Of a stretch of DNA of 64,000 nucleotides, positions 11,810 through 23,600 are shown one piece after another (within the stretch, counting starts at the first letter, position 1; every line of letters starts with the position of its first letter). A program made the translations under genes and the position numbers. Below the pieces are notes generated by a model, which ran no database searches, had not been told where the DNA came from, and saw only the letters and a list, made by a program, of their open reading frames with translations. The DNA is from Xiphydria camelus (taxonomy: Eukaryota; Arthropoda; Insecta; Hymenoptera; Xiphydriidae), in NCBI GenBank assembly GCA_963678675.1, contig OY783200.1, positions 21,962,190-22,026,189 on the forward strand, written 5' to 3'.

Positions 11810-13847
11810 ATGACGGGTCTGACGGAGCGCCACAACTTACGCGACAATCTGTCGGCCTTCAAGGCGCTGGACCACGCGCCATCCAGGCCGCCCCCATTCT
11901 CGCCGCAGTCGAGACACGTCGACGAGACAGACAACGTCGACTACCACTTCGAGGAGGCCAGACTGCGCAGCTTCGACTCCTGGCCGGTGCCCTTCATGGA
12001 CAAGAAGAAGCTCGCCGAGGCGGGCTTCTATTACACGGGGGAGGGTGACAAAGTGAGATGCTTCGAGTGCCGCGTGGACATTTGCCAGTGGCAAGAAGGG
12101 GACGATCCCATGACCGATCACCAGCGCTGGTCCTCGAGGTGCAGATTCATTCGGAAGATACCGTGCGGCAACGTGCCGCTCGGCGTCGACCCCGCCACGA
12201 TTCCTTCGCCGGTACCGAGGAGTCGCGACGTCTGCGGCCCCTACGCGGCCGATCTCGGGGGCGGCGCAGCGCTCGGCTCCGATTGCGCGGGCCGACCGGT
12301 CGAACTCGACCTTCCCAGCACCGCGAAGCTCGGCAGCCTGGGGCTGGGTCGCCCCAAGGGCCCGATGCACGCGGAATACGCGAGCCACGAGGCGCGCCTC
12401 GCCACCTTCGAGACGTGGCCCAAATCCATGCCGCAGACCAAGGAGAAGCTGGCGGACGCCGGCTTCTATTACACGGGAAAGGGCGACCAGACGCTGTGCT
12501 ACCACTGCGGGGGCGGCTTGAAGGACTGGGAGCCCGAGGACGATCCCTGGGAGCAGCACGCCAAGTGGTTCTCCAAGTGCTACTACCTGCTGACGGTCAA
12601 GGGACAGCAGTTCGTGAATCGCGTCACGGGTCAGAACGTCCCGCCACCGACCAAAGAGGTACGTTGCGCGCGCGTGGCGTCGACTGATTCGGCTTTGGGC
12701 GACGGTACTTCGTCGACGTGGTGGCCCGGAGGGTTGTTTCAGGGATTCTTTTCTTCGATTATCACTGTCCTTTTGGGCACTACTAATTTCTTTTCGTCCG
12801 TTCGTTATCAAGATGTATTTAAATGGACATGTCTGTTAAACCGACGAATGGATTTCGACCGTTTAATTTTGGATTCGTAGAGCTCCACGAAGAGAATGCG
12901 CGCTTCGATTTTCATTGAGAATGATTCATCCGTTCTGAAGTTATCGCTAAATAAGAAATCTCTCAAATTCGCAGTTTTTGGCGAATAACTCGAGAACGGT
13001 TCGTCCGAATTCGGTTGTTTTGAAGAATTTGCTCAAAAACGTTGCAAATTTTGCACCCCTCCGTTTTTCGCGCGCTTTCATCGACCTTTACCAAATTTTG
13101 CAATAATACGCGGGGTGGTCTAGTATTGCTCGTTATTGCGATTAAACTCTATCGGTTCAGCGAATCGAGTGGCCACCCTGAATTCAAGCCGCGACTACAG
13201 CTGAACGGTACGAGTGGATCATCGTGTTTCGCGACGAAGCACCAATCAAACTCAGCCTTCGTGGCAAAATACCAAGCTTTTCACTCGAATCTTTCAGCTA
13301 CGGTCGACTCGATTCACCACCATCGCCCAAAGCAGGTCGATCAGAATCACTGACGCTACAGGTATACATTCGAAGGACAGATTTGTTGACCACCGCGTTC
13401 CCTTTCGTTCGATTGCAGGAAATGATGGCGATGAACCTGCCGAGCTATATCAGAAAGGTCGAGCAGCCCGCCGCGGTTCAGCAGAAAGTCGAGGAACGTA
13501 CGGGGGACGATCCCGGTCCCAGTACCGCGGAGGGAAACGGATCGCGGGATGACGTCATCGTCGCCGCCGCATCCTCCGCCCCCGAGGCGGTCGCCTCCGC
13601 CTCTACCGGCGTCGCGAGTTCCGAGAGCAGCAGTCCGAAGGACGGTGCATCCGCGGTCTCGAAATCGCCCGAAAGTAAACCGCTCGACGACGCGCGAATG
13701 TGTAAGATATGTTACAACGAGGAATTGGGAGTCGTGTTTTTACCCTGCGGCCACATGATCGCCTGTGTCAAGTGCGCGCCTTACATGACATCTTGCGCCC
13801 TGTGCCGGCAGTCCGTCAGCATGATAGTACGGGCGTTTTTCTCATAG
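11810..13847 (+). CDS. Diap1: Inhibitor of apoptosis, two BIR + RING (DIAP1/thread-like)
   Basis: Predicted cytosolic caspase inhibitor and E3 ubiquitin ligase, the main brake on apoptosis in insects. Two coding exons, 11810-12658 and 13419-13847, join in phase 0 to give 425 residues (fly DIAP1: 438). BIR1 spans about 48-118 with C84/C87/H104/C111, BIR2 about 193-262 with C230/C233/H250/C257. A Ser/Ala/Glu-rich linker leads to the RING, C378 to the end (MIVRAFFS). The N-terminal arm contains DETD40 followed by Asn41, matching the arrangement of the caspase site in fly DIAP1, where cleavage after Asp20 exposes Asn21. There is no UBA and no third BIR, unlike the IAP at 2850-7006. The single coding intron contains transposon sequence. 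A leader exon is suspected upstream. Confidence 0.93.
12757..13182 (-). mobile_element. Reverse copy of GTGTCC-ended element in DIAP1 intron
   Basis: On the minus strand this matches 16290-16775: it shares the block around TAATACG(C/T)GGGGTGGTCTAG, the 'GAATAACTCGA' block, and the end near GTCCTTTTGGGCACTA. At 13171-13182 the intron also holds GTGGCCACCCTG, the inverse of the CAGGGTGGCCAC end seen at 42639. Confidence 0.65.
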
Positions 13848-13999
13848 TATCGTGTAAAGAGGGATCTTTTTAAATTACTCAGCCTAACAGCTCGCACCGC
13901 GCGTCACGAGTTGTCCATCGCCACTGCAGAAATTATACGAATACGGCGAACGTCGTTGCCGTAGTACACGCGCGGGTACGTACAAAAGGGACGAACGAA

Positions 14000-14195
14000 C
14001 TGGTATCTCTCTCTCTTTTAGTCTCTTTAATTCTCTTCCTCCTCCTTCACTTCTTTCTCCATCTTCCTGTCTCCTGATTCTTCCCTTTTCCTCTCTCCTC
14101 TTCCTCTCATCTTCTCTCTGGTCTTTTCTCTTTTTCCTCCTCTCTTTTCTTTGCTTTCCTCTACTTATTTTCCCTTCTCTTCTCTCTTCCCGTTT
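14000..14195 (+). repeat. CT-rich low-complexity tract
   Basis: About 190 bp of almost pure pyrimidine on the plus strand (CTCTTCCTC, TCTTTT runs), starting 150 bp after the DIAP1-like stop codon. Confidence 0.75.
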
Positions 14196-14548
14196 CACCG
14201 TACAGAGAGTCGTACGTACGGCCGGCGAGCCTTATCTGCCGGTCGTGCCGATGAAAATTAAACTGCATGACATGACTCGTGTGGCGTTCGAGCGCTTTGC
14301 GGGTACACGCTATTCACACCTCCGAATTCGAGGAACGACCGCGCGATTTTACTTTCCAAATAGCACAGTCGGTTCTCTCGCATTCGCGTGTCGCGGAACG
14401 TAGCTTGTACCTGCAATCGCGCCGTTGCTATTCGCACCGTCTCGTGATTCGTAATAACATCCGTTTTGTTCTCGTATCCAAGATCCGCCCGCGAATAATT
14501 CTCGTCTCTCCCTGCAAGGGTGTTTCCTTCCGTTCTCATTTTCCTCGT

Positions 14549-14593
14549 GCGACGAATACGAGCGACATTTTAGGGAACGCTCGTATTCGTCGC
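14549..14593. repeat. Perfect 16-bp hairpin
   Basis: Arms GCGACGAATACGAGCG (14549-14564) and CGCTCGTATTCGTCGC (14578-14593) pair without mismatch around a 13-nt loop. It lies in intergenic DNA with no obvious gene end nearby. Confidence 0.8.
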
Positions 14594-15940
14594 GCGACGA
14601 TGACAACGAAGCGATAAACGACGAGAATTGGGAAAATGCGAGAGAGAGAGAAGGAGACGCGCGAATAGCAACGCGACATGACGTTTAGTCGTTGCCAGTA
14701 TTACTCAACGCAGACGAGCAGCGAGCGATACAATTAATGCGCGAGCCGCGCGGACGGCCCAACGTCCGCGAGAGTGCGATTGTGTTCTCGTACCTCCACC
14801 CTTTGCACAGAGATACTCGAGCTACGGGGTGTTCGACGCTCCGAACGGTTCGTCGGTGGAGAGGTGATGCTCGTCTTCTCGATCGAACGTCGCGTCCTTC
14901 GGCGCATCGCCGCTCCGCGCGCCGACGCGCGATTATCGCGATCCCTGCTCGGAATCACGCGGCTGTCCCGGAGGGATTCCGGCGAAATATATTTTACGTG
15001 CAATATATCGGGTGTCGCGAGGTGCGTCGTTTAACGAGTCGCGGACTGCTGGTCGCCTTTTTTTTTCTCTCCTTTCGAAAATTAACGAACGCCGTCGCGA
15101 GGGGGATCGTTTTTAAAGGGAACCACGTACGGCGTAATAGACTTTAAAGTAAATATAGAGTTTGCGGTTAAAGGGTTTAGACGTAGTTTCCGTAGGAATT
15201 TTAGGATTTTGCCGACGACGCGGTCGACTGATAGAGGCAACATTCGAGCGATCGATGAGACGAGACGAGAAGAGTAGAATGTACAGCGCGGCAAGAATTT
15301 GGCGTAACGTCTCCTCCCGGACAACGCGAACCACGAAGTCATCTCGACGTCATTCGCAGACAGTTTGGCGTCTCACTTTTTGCTAACTCTGATTTCACGT
15401 TATCCAACAGACGACTTGGATGGCTCGAAATCGGAGTTATCGAGGAGCGAGACATCAGACTGCCTCAGATTTCACGTAATTCAGAAGGTGACTGTTCTGC
15501 ACCGAGTTACACCTGCCTATCACGACCGCGTTAAAAGTTACACTCGGCGCAGCCCGGTGTAAGCCAGCTGAAAACGCTACGTGTTATCGAAGAGCGAGAC
15601 ATCAGATTACCCGCGGATGACCGAAGGACGGCTTTCTGGCTCGCGCTCCTCCGGGTCTTTACTCCCAAGCGAATCCATCGCGGAAGGGATCGATCGCGCG
15701 CGGGTCTGTAACCGAGAGAAACGAATCGAGCTACCCGGTGAGAGAGCCCGTAGAAATAATTCCCAATCGCGTTCGCGACTTAACGGTTATACGTACGAGT
15801 ACGAGAGCGTCTTGTACAGACTCGAGCTAATTTTTATTACTGTGTATAATTTTCACATCGTTACGTGTATAATAAAAGAATGCTTTCTCGATTACGAAAA
15901 AAGGAAAGTTAATTCTAAGAGATGGATTCTCTATCTTAAA

Positions 15941-16775
15941 CGTGTCCTTTGGACGATTTAATTATATTTTTTTTATTAAAAATTCCAAAAAAAATATCCG
16001 TAACTTCTGAACGGCAGGCGCGATTTCGGCAATTTTTATATGAAGATGTTTCGTTTTCCTTCCTCTACGAGTTTGCTAAATTTCGATGAAATCGAAACAC
16101 GCAATCAAGAAGTTTAAAAAAAATGGTAAAATTAGAAAACTTCTCTTGCAACAACTTTGCCGAAACTTAACCGATATTTTTGATCTACAAGTCGTTTTAA
16201 TCGCAGTTTCGAGCTGCGTTTAACAAGCTAATAAACGTTTAAATCGCATGATCTGCTCAAAAGTTATCGCGGAATGTAAAATTTCACTTTTTTGTTGATA
16301 ACTTCAAAATCGCTGAACCGATAAGATTCAATCGCAATGCCGAACAATACTAGACCACCCCACGTATTACTACAAAATTTGGTAAAGATCGATAAACGCG
16401 TGCCAAAAATAGGGGAGTACAAAATTTGCGTGAAAATTTCATGTTTTTGAGCAAATTCTTCTAAACGACTGGACGAAATTTGACCGAATTGTCGGTACAC
16501 GTTCGACTGAGTGCCGTTGATTTTTCGTCAAAATTTCATCGAATTCGGACGAATCGTTTTCGAGTTATTCGCCAAAAATTGCGAATTTGGGAGATTTTTC
16601 ATTTTGCGATAACTTCAGAACGACTGAATCAACTTCAATGAAAATTGAAACGCGCATTCTCTCCGTGGAGTTCTACGAAACCAAAATTAAATGGTTGAGA
16701 TCCGTTTGTTAATTTAAATGTCACATTTTGATAACGGACGAACAGGCAGAAGTTAGTAGCGTCCAAAGGACACTA
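15941..16775. mobile_element. Non-autonomous element with GTGTCCTTTGGACG ends
   Basis: The left end CGTGTCCTTTGGACG (15941) and right end GTCCAAAGGACACTA (to 16775) form a short terminal inverted repeat. The inside includes GTAACTTCTGAACGGC and TTTCGATGAAATCGAAACACG blocks that recur at 42800-43025 and 58060-58255, and a half that is inverted at 12757-13170. No transposase frame is visible. Confidence 0.65.
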
Positions 16776-17698
16776 AAAATTCCGTGCTTGCTCGCGCGTC
16801 TATCTAATCGTTGCGTGCCCTTGAGGGGCCTTGACATTCCGCGAGCGCCTTTCTCCACTTCAAAGCTCTGGACGACGAGAGGCGCGAACGTTTTGGTCAG
16901 CCCTCGACTGCATTCCATCGGTGGCTCTCGGTTGAGGAGAGAGAGAGAAGTCCGATTAGATCCCGCGCCCGGATACAGGGTACAGCTTCATTCATGCTTC
17001 GACGTAGGGTCAAACTGCATTCCTTTCTCACGGAGCGAGAGTACCTACCTGCCTTCTCGCGCGTTGGATGTTTCTTCCTGGAGCGAAACGATGGGGTACG
17101 AAGAAATATCAATTATTTTGCGTGCGCCATCCTGGGCATCTTCTTAAACGCATAATTTTAAGAGGAAAATAAGAGGTATTATTCGTTTCGTTGCAATGGT
17201 CTGCTGTTCTGGACATTAATAAGTACCTACGCTTTTGAAAGTCGCAAGTAGATGTTGTCGCGATAAATCAGCGAATATGGGCCAGAGGATAGTTATTTTT
17301 GCATTCTATACATCAATAAAAAGTACCTCGTGATCAATTTATCAGAGAATGAGAGAGAGAGATGAGTATTATAATAAATTTACAAATCAAAATTTTTACC
17401 CGTGATCTACCAAACCGATGGAGGCGACGGGTACCATTTGACATTTCCATTGTACCTACAGCTGTACAGAAGTGTCCGTGAGGTGATGGAATGAAGTTCG
17501 AGGGATGGCCGATGAATGGCACTAGCAATGCCACTGTGCACATGCTTATGATTACTCCCGTCTGCTCATAAGTAGCGGTGAGTAGCCGCGAAGCGCATGG
17601 AGGCTGTAATGTTTTCGTATTCCATTTGAAATTATCAAGATCAAGATTAAGAGATTAAGATTTGAGATTATCAAGATTTTCGTAAATCGGAAATTACC

Positions 17699-20600
17699 AT
17701 GGCACTATCGAGAGGTAAGTTCCCAAATACGGGTCATAATTCACGTCAATCGTATTTCAATTGCGCGCTTACGCGAGCGAAATTAACCTAGAAATGATTA
17801 ACGGCTCGTCACGCGTGGACCCCGAGTCTGATTCATAGAGTCTGTAAAGATCCCATGGAATCCCCTTGGAAATTTGATGTGCTTTTGACACAGTAGTTCT
17901 GGATATCCGCTGATAAAAATCTGAGAGGGATGAATAGGAATGTATTGAATTCTATGTGTATCTGTAAAAGCAAATAATCTTCTATGGTTCTACTATTACA
18001 GTATTTATAATAACGAATAGAGAACGGCGTGTACAGGTCTTTATTATCTCTATGAGATTTTACTTGTTTTTGCGGATGCACATAAAATTCGGTAAATCCC
18101 CATCCATCATCTCAGATACACATAGAATCCAATAAATTCCCATTCGTCCTACTAAACCTTTCGAGTTGATAGGTATCTGGAATTCCTGTGTGAAAAGAAG
18201 ATCAGATTTCCATGGAAATTATCCATGGGTGTCTATGGGATATTTTTAATAGGGGACAGTGATAGGTATGAGTGGCAATAGGAAAGCTACTTCTCCTATT
18301 GAGAAAATATCATAGACTCTCATAGAAGGCTTGTAAAAATGCCATCTCTATCGAAAAATAATGATATATTCTCATAGAAAACGTGTAAATATCCCATAGA
18401 ATCCCCATGGAAATTTGATATTCTTTTAACACAGCAATTCCGGATACTTGCTGATAAAAATCTGAGAGGGATGGATAGATGTGTATTGAATTCTTTATGT
18501 ATCTTGTAGAAACAAATAAGATCTTGTAACATTCTATTAGTAATTACGAATAGAACGTGTCCTGGTCTTTATCTTCTTTATGGGATTCTATTTGTTTCTA
18601 CTGATACATAAAATTTTCAGTAAATTCAATTCCTATCTATCATCTCAGATACACATAGAATCCAATGCCAATTCGTATTTGTTTTCTTCTCAAATTTGTC
18701 TAGTGGATTTCTGGTATTGCTGTATGTCAGAGGCACATCAGATTTCTATAGAAGTTATTTATTAAAATCTGTGGGATCTTTTCAGTGGGATCCCCTATTG
18801 AAAAAATATAGTTCCTCATAGAAAACTTGTAAAAATCCCCTAAAATTTACCACTTAGGAATTTGATGTGCACTGATAAAAATATGAGGGAGATGAATAAG
18901 AATGCATTGGATTTTTTCTGTATCTCTATAAAAATAAATAAAACCTTGTAACGCGCGTTCTCTTAATATTATAATTACGAATAGAAGGACGTGTACAGGT
19001 CTTTATTTTCTTCATGGGATTCAACTTGTTTTTACGGATACGTAATTTCGTTATAAATCCCTATCTATTATCTCAAATACGCAATGAATTCCTATTCGTC
19101 CTTCTCAAACTTGCCTAGTTGATATCTGGTATTGCCGTGTCTGAAGCACATCAGATACCCATAGAAATAATCCATGGGACTCTATATAGGTTCTTTTCAA
19201 TAGGGTATCACCCGAAGCTCGTTTTGACAAAGTACACGCGATCGACGACTGAACAACTCTCTTCTCCCCTTACCCAGAACTATCGAGACGCCTGGACTCG
19301 GCCGAGGAGCCGCTGCCGAAGCGCTTAAAATTGGCGGAGAACGCATTCCGCAGCGTCGATCTCCCGATAATCAGAAAAGAGGACATCGTCTCGGAATGGC
19401 TGTGCAAGGTATCCCGAGAAGAGCCGAGCGCTTGGGTCGTTCTGAAGAGCTGCTTAGAATCGGCCGATTCTCATATCGCCGCGGTCTTGAAGCCCAAAGT
19501 CAAGGAGACGCTGGTGAACGCTCTCCGCGCGACCTTGGACGACAACACGGCCACCCCGGATACGATAAACTGCTGCACCAGGATCTTCTCGGATCCGGGG
19601 ATGCTGAGGTACTTTGAAAGCAAGCCAGAGCTTTTCGTATCTCTGCTGAAGGCGGTGTTCGACTTTTCCTCCAAACGTCTTCACGCGGAGGAAGCTCCGC
19701 GAACGACGACGAGCGTCTCGCCGGAATTGTCGCGCGATTGCGCGGCGAGCGCGATGGAAGGGACGATGCAAGTTTACCGGCAACTCTTGGACAAGGATCC
19801 GTTCGTCTCGGTATTTCTTGACATCCTCCTCGTCCCCCTGTGTTCCCTCGTCGATCACAACCATACGCGCGACGCGAGCGGATTGGGCCTGCAAATTCAC
19901 AAGTGCATTCGACTCCTGCTGTTCGGCCGCTCCAGGCACTCCCAATACAAAGGATATCACAGCCCGGACGAGCAGGAGAAATCGGCTGGTCTTCCCGCGA
20001 AATTGTTTTCGACGCTGGCGCGTTACGCCGAGGAGGCAACCCGCTGCGAGAACGTCGTGGCGACGTTCTCGTGCGTCTTTCGCGCCGCCGTCGACTCTTA
20101 CAAATCGGACGTCGCCACGATAGACCTGATATTTCGAAATCTCGTCGACTCGGCGGGCAAGTTCGCGAATCCCGTCCTCGGCGCGCTCATCGATCGCGCC
20201 AAGGACGTGCGATTCGCCTTCGACAACGCCGTCGAAGGTGTCACACTGACCGTCTTTCTCCGAAACTTCGTCGAGCGCGTCCTGTCGGACGACGACTCGA
20301 GCCTCTCGGACCTCCGAGTGATTTGCGGCATCGCGGACGCGAACCCCCTCGTCGTCGAGCACAAGCTGGCGGACGTCTTGCGGAAGATGCTGGCGAAGCG
20401 CGGTGAGACGCAGGTCGAGCGCGACTCCTACGAGGATCTACTGATCGGCGTTCTCGAGGTCAGCGCGCGATTGCGGAGGGAGGAAAAGTTGATCCCGTGG
20501 ATTCTGATGGGTCTCGCGCAAACCGACAGGCGCAGAGCCAGGATACGCGATGTCTTCCCGAAGTCGTTCCGGGATAAGTTCGCCAAGTTGGTCGGCAACA

Positions 20601-23600
20601 TGACCACCTCGCAAGCCGTGTCCATGCTGAGGTCGCTGACGTTTCATTTGAAGCTGAATCGCGTCGATCCTGCCTCGAGTAAGCGACGAGGAAATGCGTA
20701 CGGTAAAATCCGCTCGATGCGATCTTGGTTAACAGGGTTGCCGCAGACCGGGAAAAGTCGGGGAATATTTTTGAGGGCGTGGAAAGCCTGGAAAAGTCCG
20801 GGTATTTTTGTATAATCTCTCGAGGAAAGAACATTACGCCATATATTGAGCTATCGGTTTTCCATACAATATTCTTGGAGAATATTCCTTGGAGAACCAA
20901 TGTTTTGTGACATGGCATAAATATGCATAACAACTTTTGATATATTTTGCAATATTTGTACGAATGTAGTTTCCACTTTGTTAAACGATAATTCGTACTT
21001 ATAACCGATCCGTGCATACGGCGAGTACGTTCTATTACATCGTTAGATTTTGTATAGTTTTTGTTACACTTGTGTGCCCTCCTTTAATATCATTTTTTTT
21101 CACTTGTCTAAAACTGTCAAATCGCTACCAGCCCTGCACTTAGCAATTGCGCCTATCTGCACCGTTACATAATACGTTCGCTCTATTTTCGCATCCGATG
21201 ATGCCTTTCTAAAGTTCAACACAATCGAAAATTTAATATTGGGAACTGAAGAATTGACTTCGATTGATCTATACGTAATGGATTTGATTTGGTCTTAAAT
21301 ATGTCTATACATACGTATAAATATGTATAAATATTCGTGCTTGTGTGACTATATTTCTGTTTCTATTTGGCTTGAAATTCCCACCTCAGGCGATTTTTTA
21401 CACGTCTCAACGAAGATTGCATTAAGCGGATTCTACTGTAATAATTACGCATGCAAGCTCTGGTTTACCCGGATCGCATCTGATTCCCTCTCGACTTGTT
21501 CAGGAGGCACCACCTTGACAACCGAGGCGGCCGTCGAATTATTCGTCGCCTATTCAAACGGAGTGCGAATGTACGAAAACTCGACCTCTTCAGAGAGTCG
21601 CGAAAAATTTGTCGCCGCTCTGGGAGAGGCGAGCCGCGCGCTGTCCACTCTGACGGAGGAAGCCTTGAACATGAAGCACGATAAAAGAATTATCGTTGCT
21701 CTGCTCTCGGCTACTTTGTCGTGGGCCGAGATGCAGAGGTTCCTGGCTCTTTACGCACCCACGTCGAGTTCGTCCACCTTGACCTTCCCGATCTCGGACG
21801 ATCAGTGGCAGCAGCTGACTCAAAGGATAACTAATTTTGGGGAGAGCAGCTGTAAAAACTCGATGGCAGGTATCTTTTATATACGGGAGTTCCGCTCGAG
21901 AGAGCAGACGCCTTATTGTCGTGCCTCTACGAGATTACCCTATTTAAAAAAAACTAGATCCTCATAAACTCCTACAGGAATTCCCATTGAAAAGATTCTA
22001 CAGATTCCCACAGACAATTTCTCTGGGAATCTGATATCCACTGGAAAAGTTTGAGAAGAACGAATAGGAATTCATTTGACACTTTGTGTATCCGAGATAA
22101 TAGACTGGGATTTATCGAAATTTTTATGTATCCGCTAATTACTAATAGAACATTATAAGGTTTTTATTTGTCTTTACAGATACACGGAATCCAATACATT
22201 CCTATTCATCCCTCAGATCTTTATCAGCGGGTATCCGAAATTCCTGTGTCAAAAGCACATCAAATTCTTATGGGGATTCTATGGGATTCTTAAAAATTTT
22301 CTATTGGAATCTATGACATTTTTTCAATTAGTTATGGAAACATGATATGCATTTGAAACAGTCATCCCAGGATACCCTCCTGTTAGAATCCAAGAAAGAC
22401 AAGTAAAATCTCATAAAGATATAAATGCTTTTCTATCAGTAATAGTCGATTGATAGATCTAAACGCCATTCTATTGGTAATTACTAATTAGGTAATTACC
22501 AATAAAATAGGATTCATTTTTATGGGATTTTATTTGTTTTTACATATGCGCACAGAATCTATTAAATTTCTATTTCCTACAGTCCTAATTTACATAAAAT
22601 TAGCTCTACCATTTATTATTAGTAAGATAACCTTTTAACTTAATTAACATGTTAATTCTCTTTCTGGCGTAGAGTTAAGAAATCTCTTGTAATTATCTTT
22701 CCATTTTCCATCATGAAACCACGTGAAAAAATCTTTTCATTCTGTTAATTTTTAAAGGGGTATAAATATTTAGAAGGATTCAGTAATTTCGATAAAAGCT
22801 TTCATTGAAATTTACACACCCTTGTATTAATTAACGGAATTAAAACATTGTTTTCAAATGTGATTTCACCAGGAAAAACTGGAAGATAATTAGGAAAAAA
22901 CTCTTGGACGCTACGCTAGAAACAACTGAAACATTAATTAAGATGGGAAATGGTCGTACTAACAATAAATGATCAATTTCCTATCGTGTATGTTAGGAGT
23001 GTATAAAATAAAAATATTTCAATTCCATTAATTTGCACGAGAGTGTATTTTCCTAAGAAATTCTATGGGATTTCTCTAAAGAATTTGATATGGATTTATG
23101 GCTTTTTTATCACAGGGTATAGTTTTCGAATCGGAATCGTGTGCTTTCAGAACGAGCTGCTGCTGTTTCGCTCGAAATTACTCGCGACAGTCAACAATCG
23201 CTTGTCGAAAGTTACCGCCAATTTGATCGGCAGCCTCGACTGCTTTTGGCCACTCTTGCTCGACAAATATCCGGAAGCAATTCGACTTCTCGGCATCGAG
23301 CGTATCGTAGAACTAGCGATGCTCGTTCGGAACGAAATGACGGCTTCCGAAGAGAATTTCGACAAATGGGCGAATGTCCTGGAGAGGGATTGTCTTCAAG
23401 AGAATAGAAATTTCGTCACGGCCCTCCTGTGCGTAACGATGGTCCAAATCGGGCGACTCGTCGCTTCTAGCGCCACGAGAAAAATGACCGAACGTATCGC
23501 CGTGGTAAGTGCGACGCGGCTAAAAGTTACTCTCTCCCCGTGTGTCTATTATTCTTCGACATCAGTACGATTTTTCGGCCATTGCAGGCCGACATAGCAA

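Larger units (their letters stand above)
13848..17698. other. Intergenic region between DIAP1-like gene and Urb2
   Basis: No gene is recognised. Contents: a CT-rich tract (about 14000-14195), a perfect hairpin (14549-14593), a short direct repeat TTATCGA(G/A)GAGCGAGACATC at about 15440 and 15585, and an 835-bp transposon-like element (15941-16775). Frames at 14692-15147 and 16728-17147 are open but resemble nothing I know. Confidence 0.55.

Noticed and set aside
14692..15147. Possible small gene between DIAP1-like gene and Urb2
   Set aside because: Arg-rich translation on both strands, no domain, no splice or start context that supports it.
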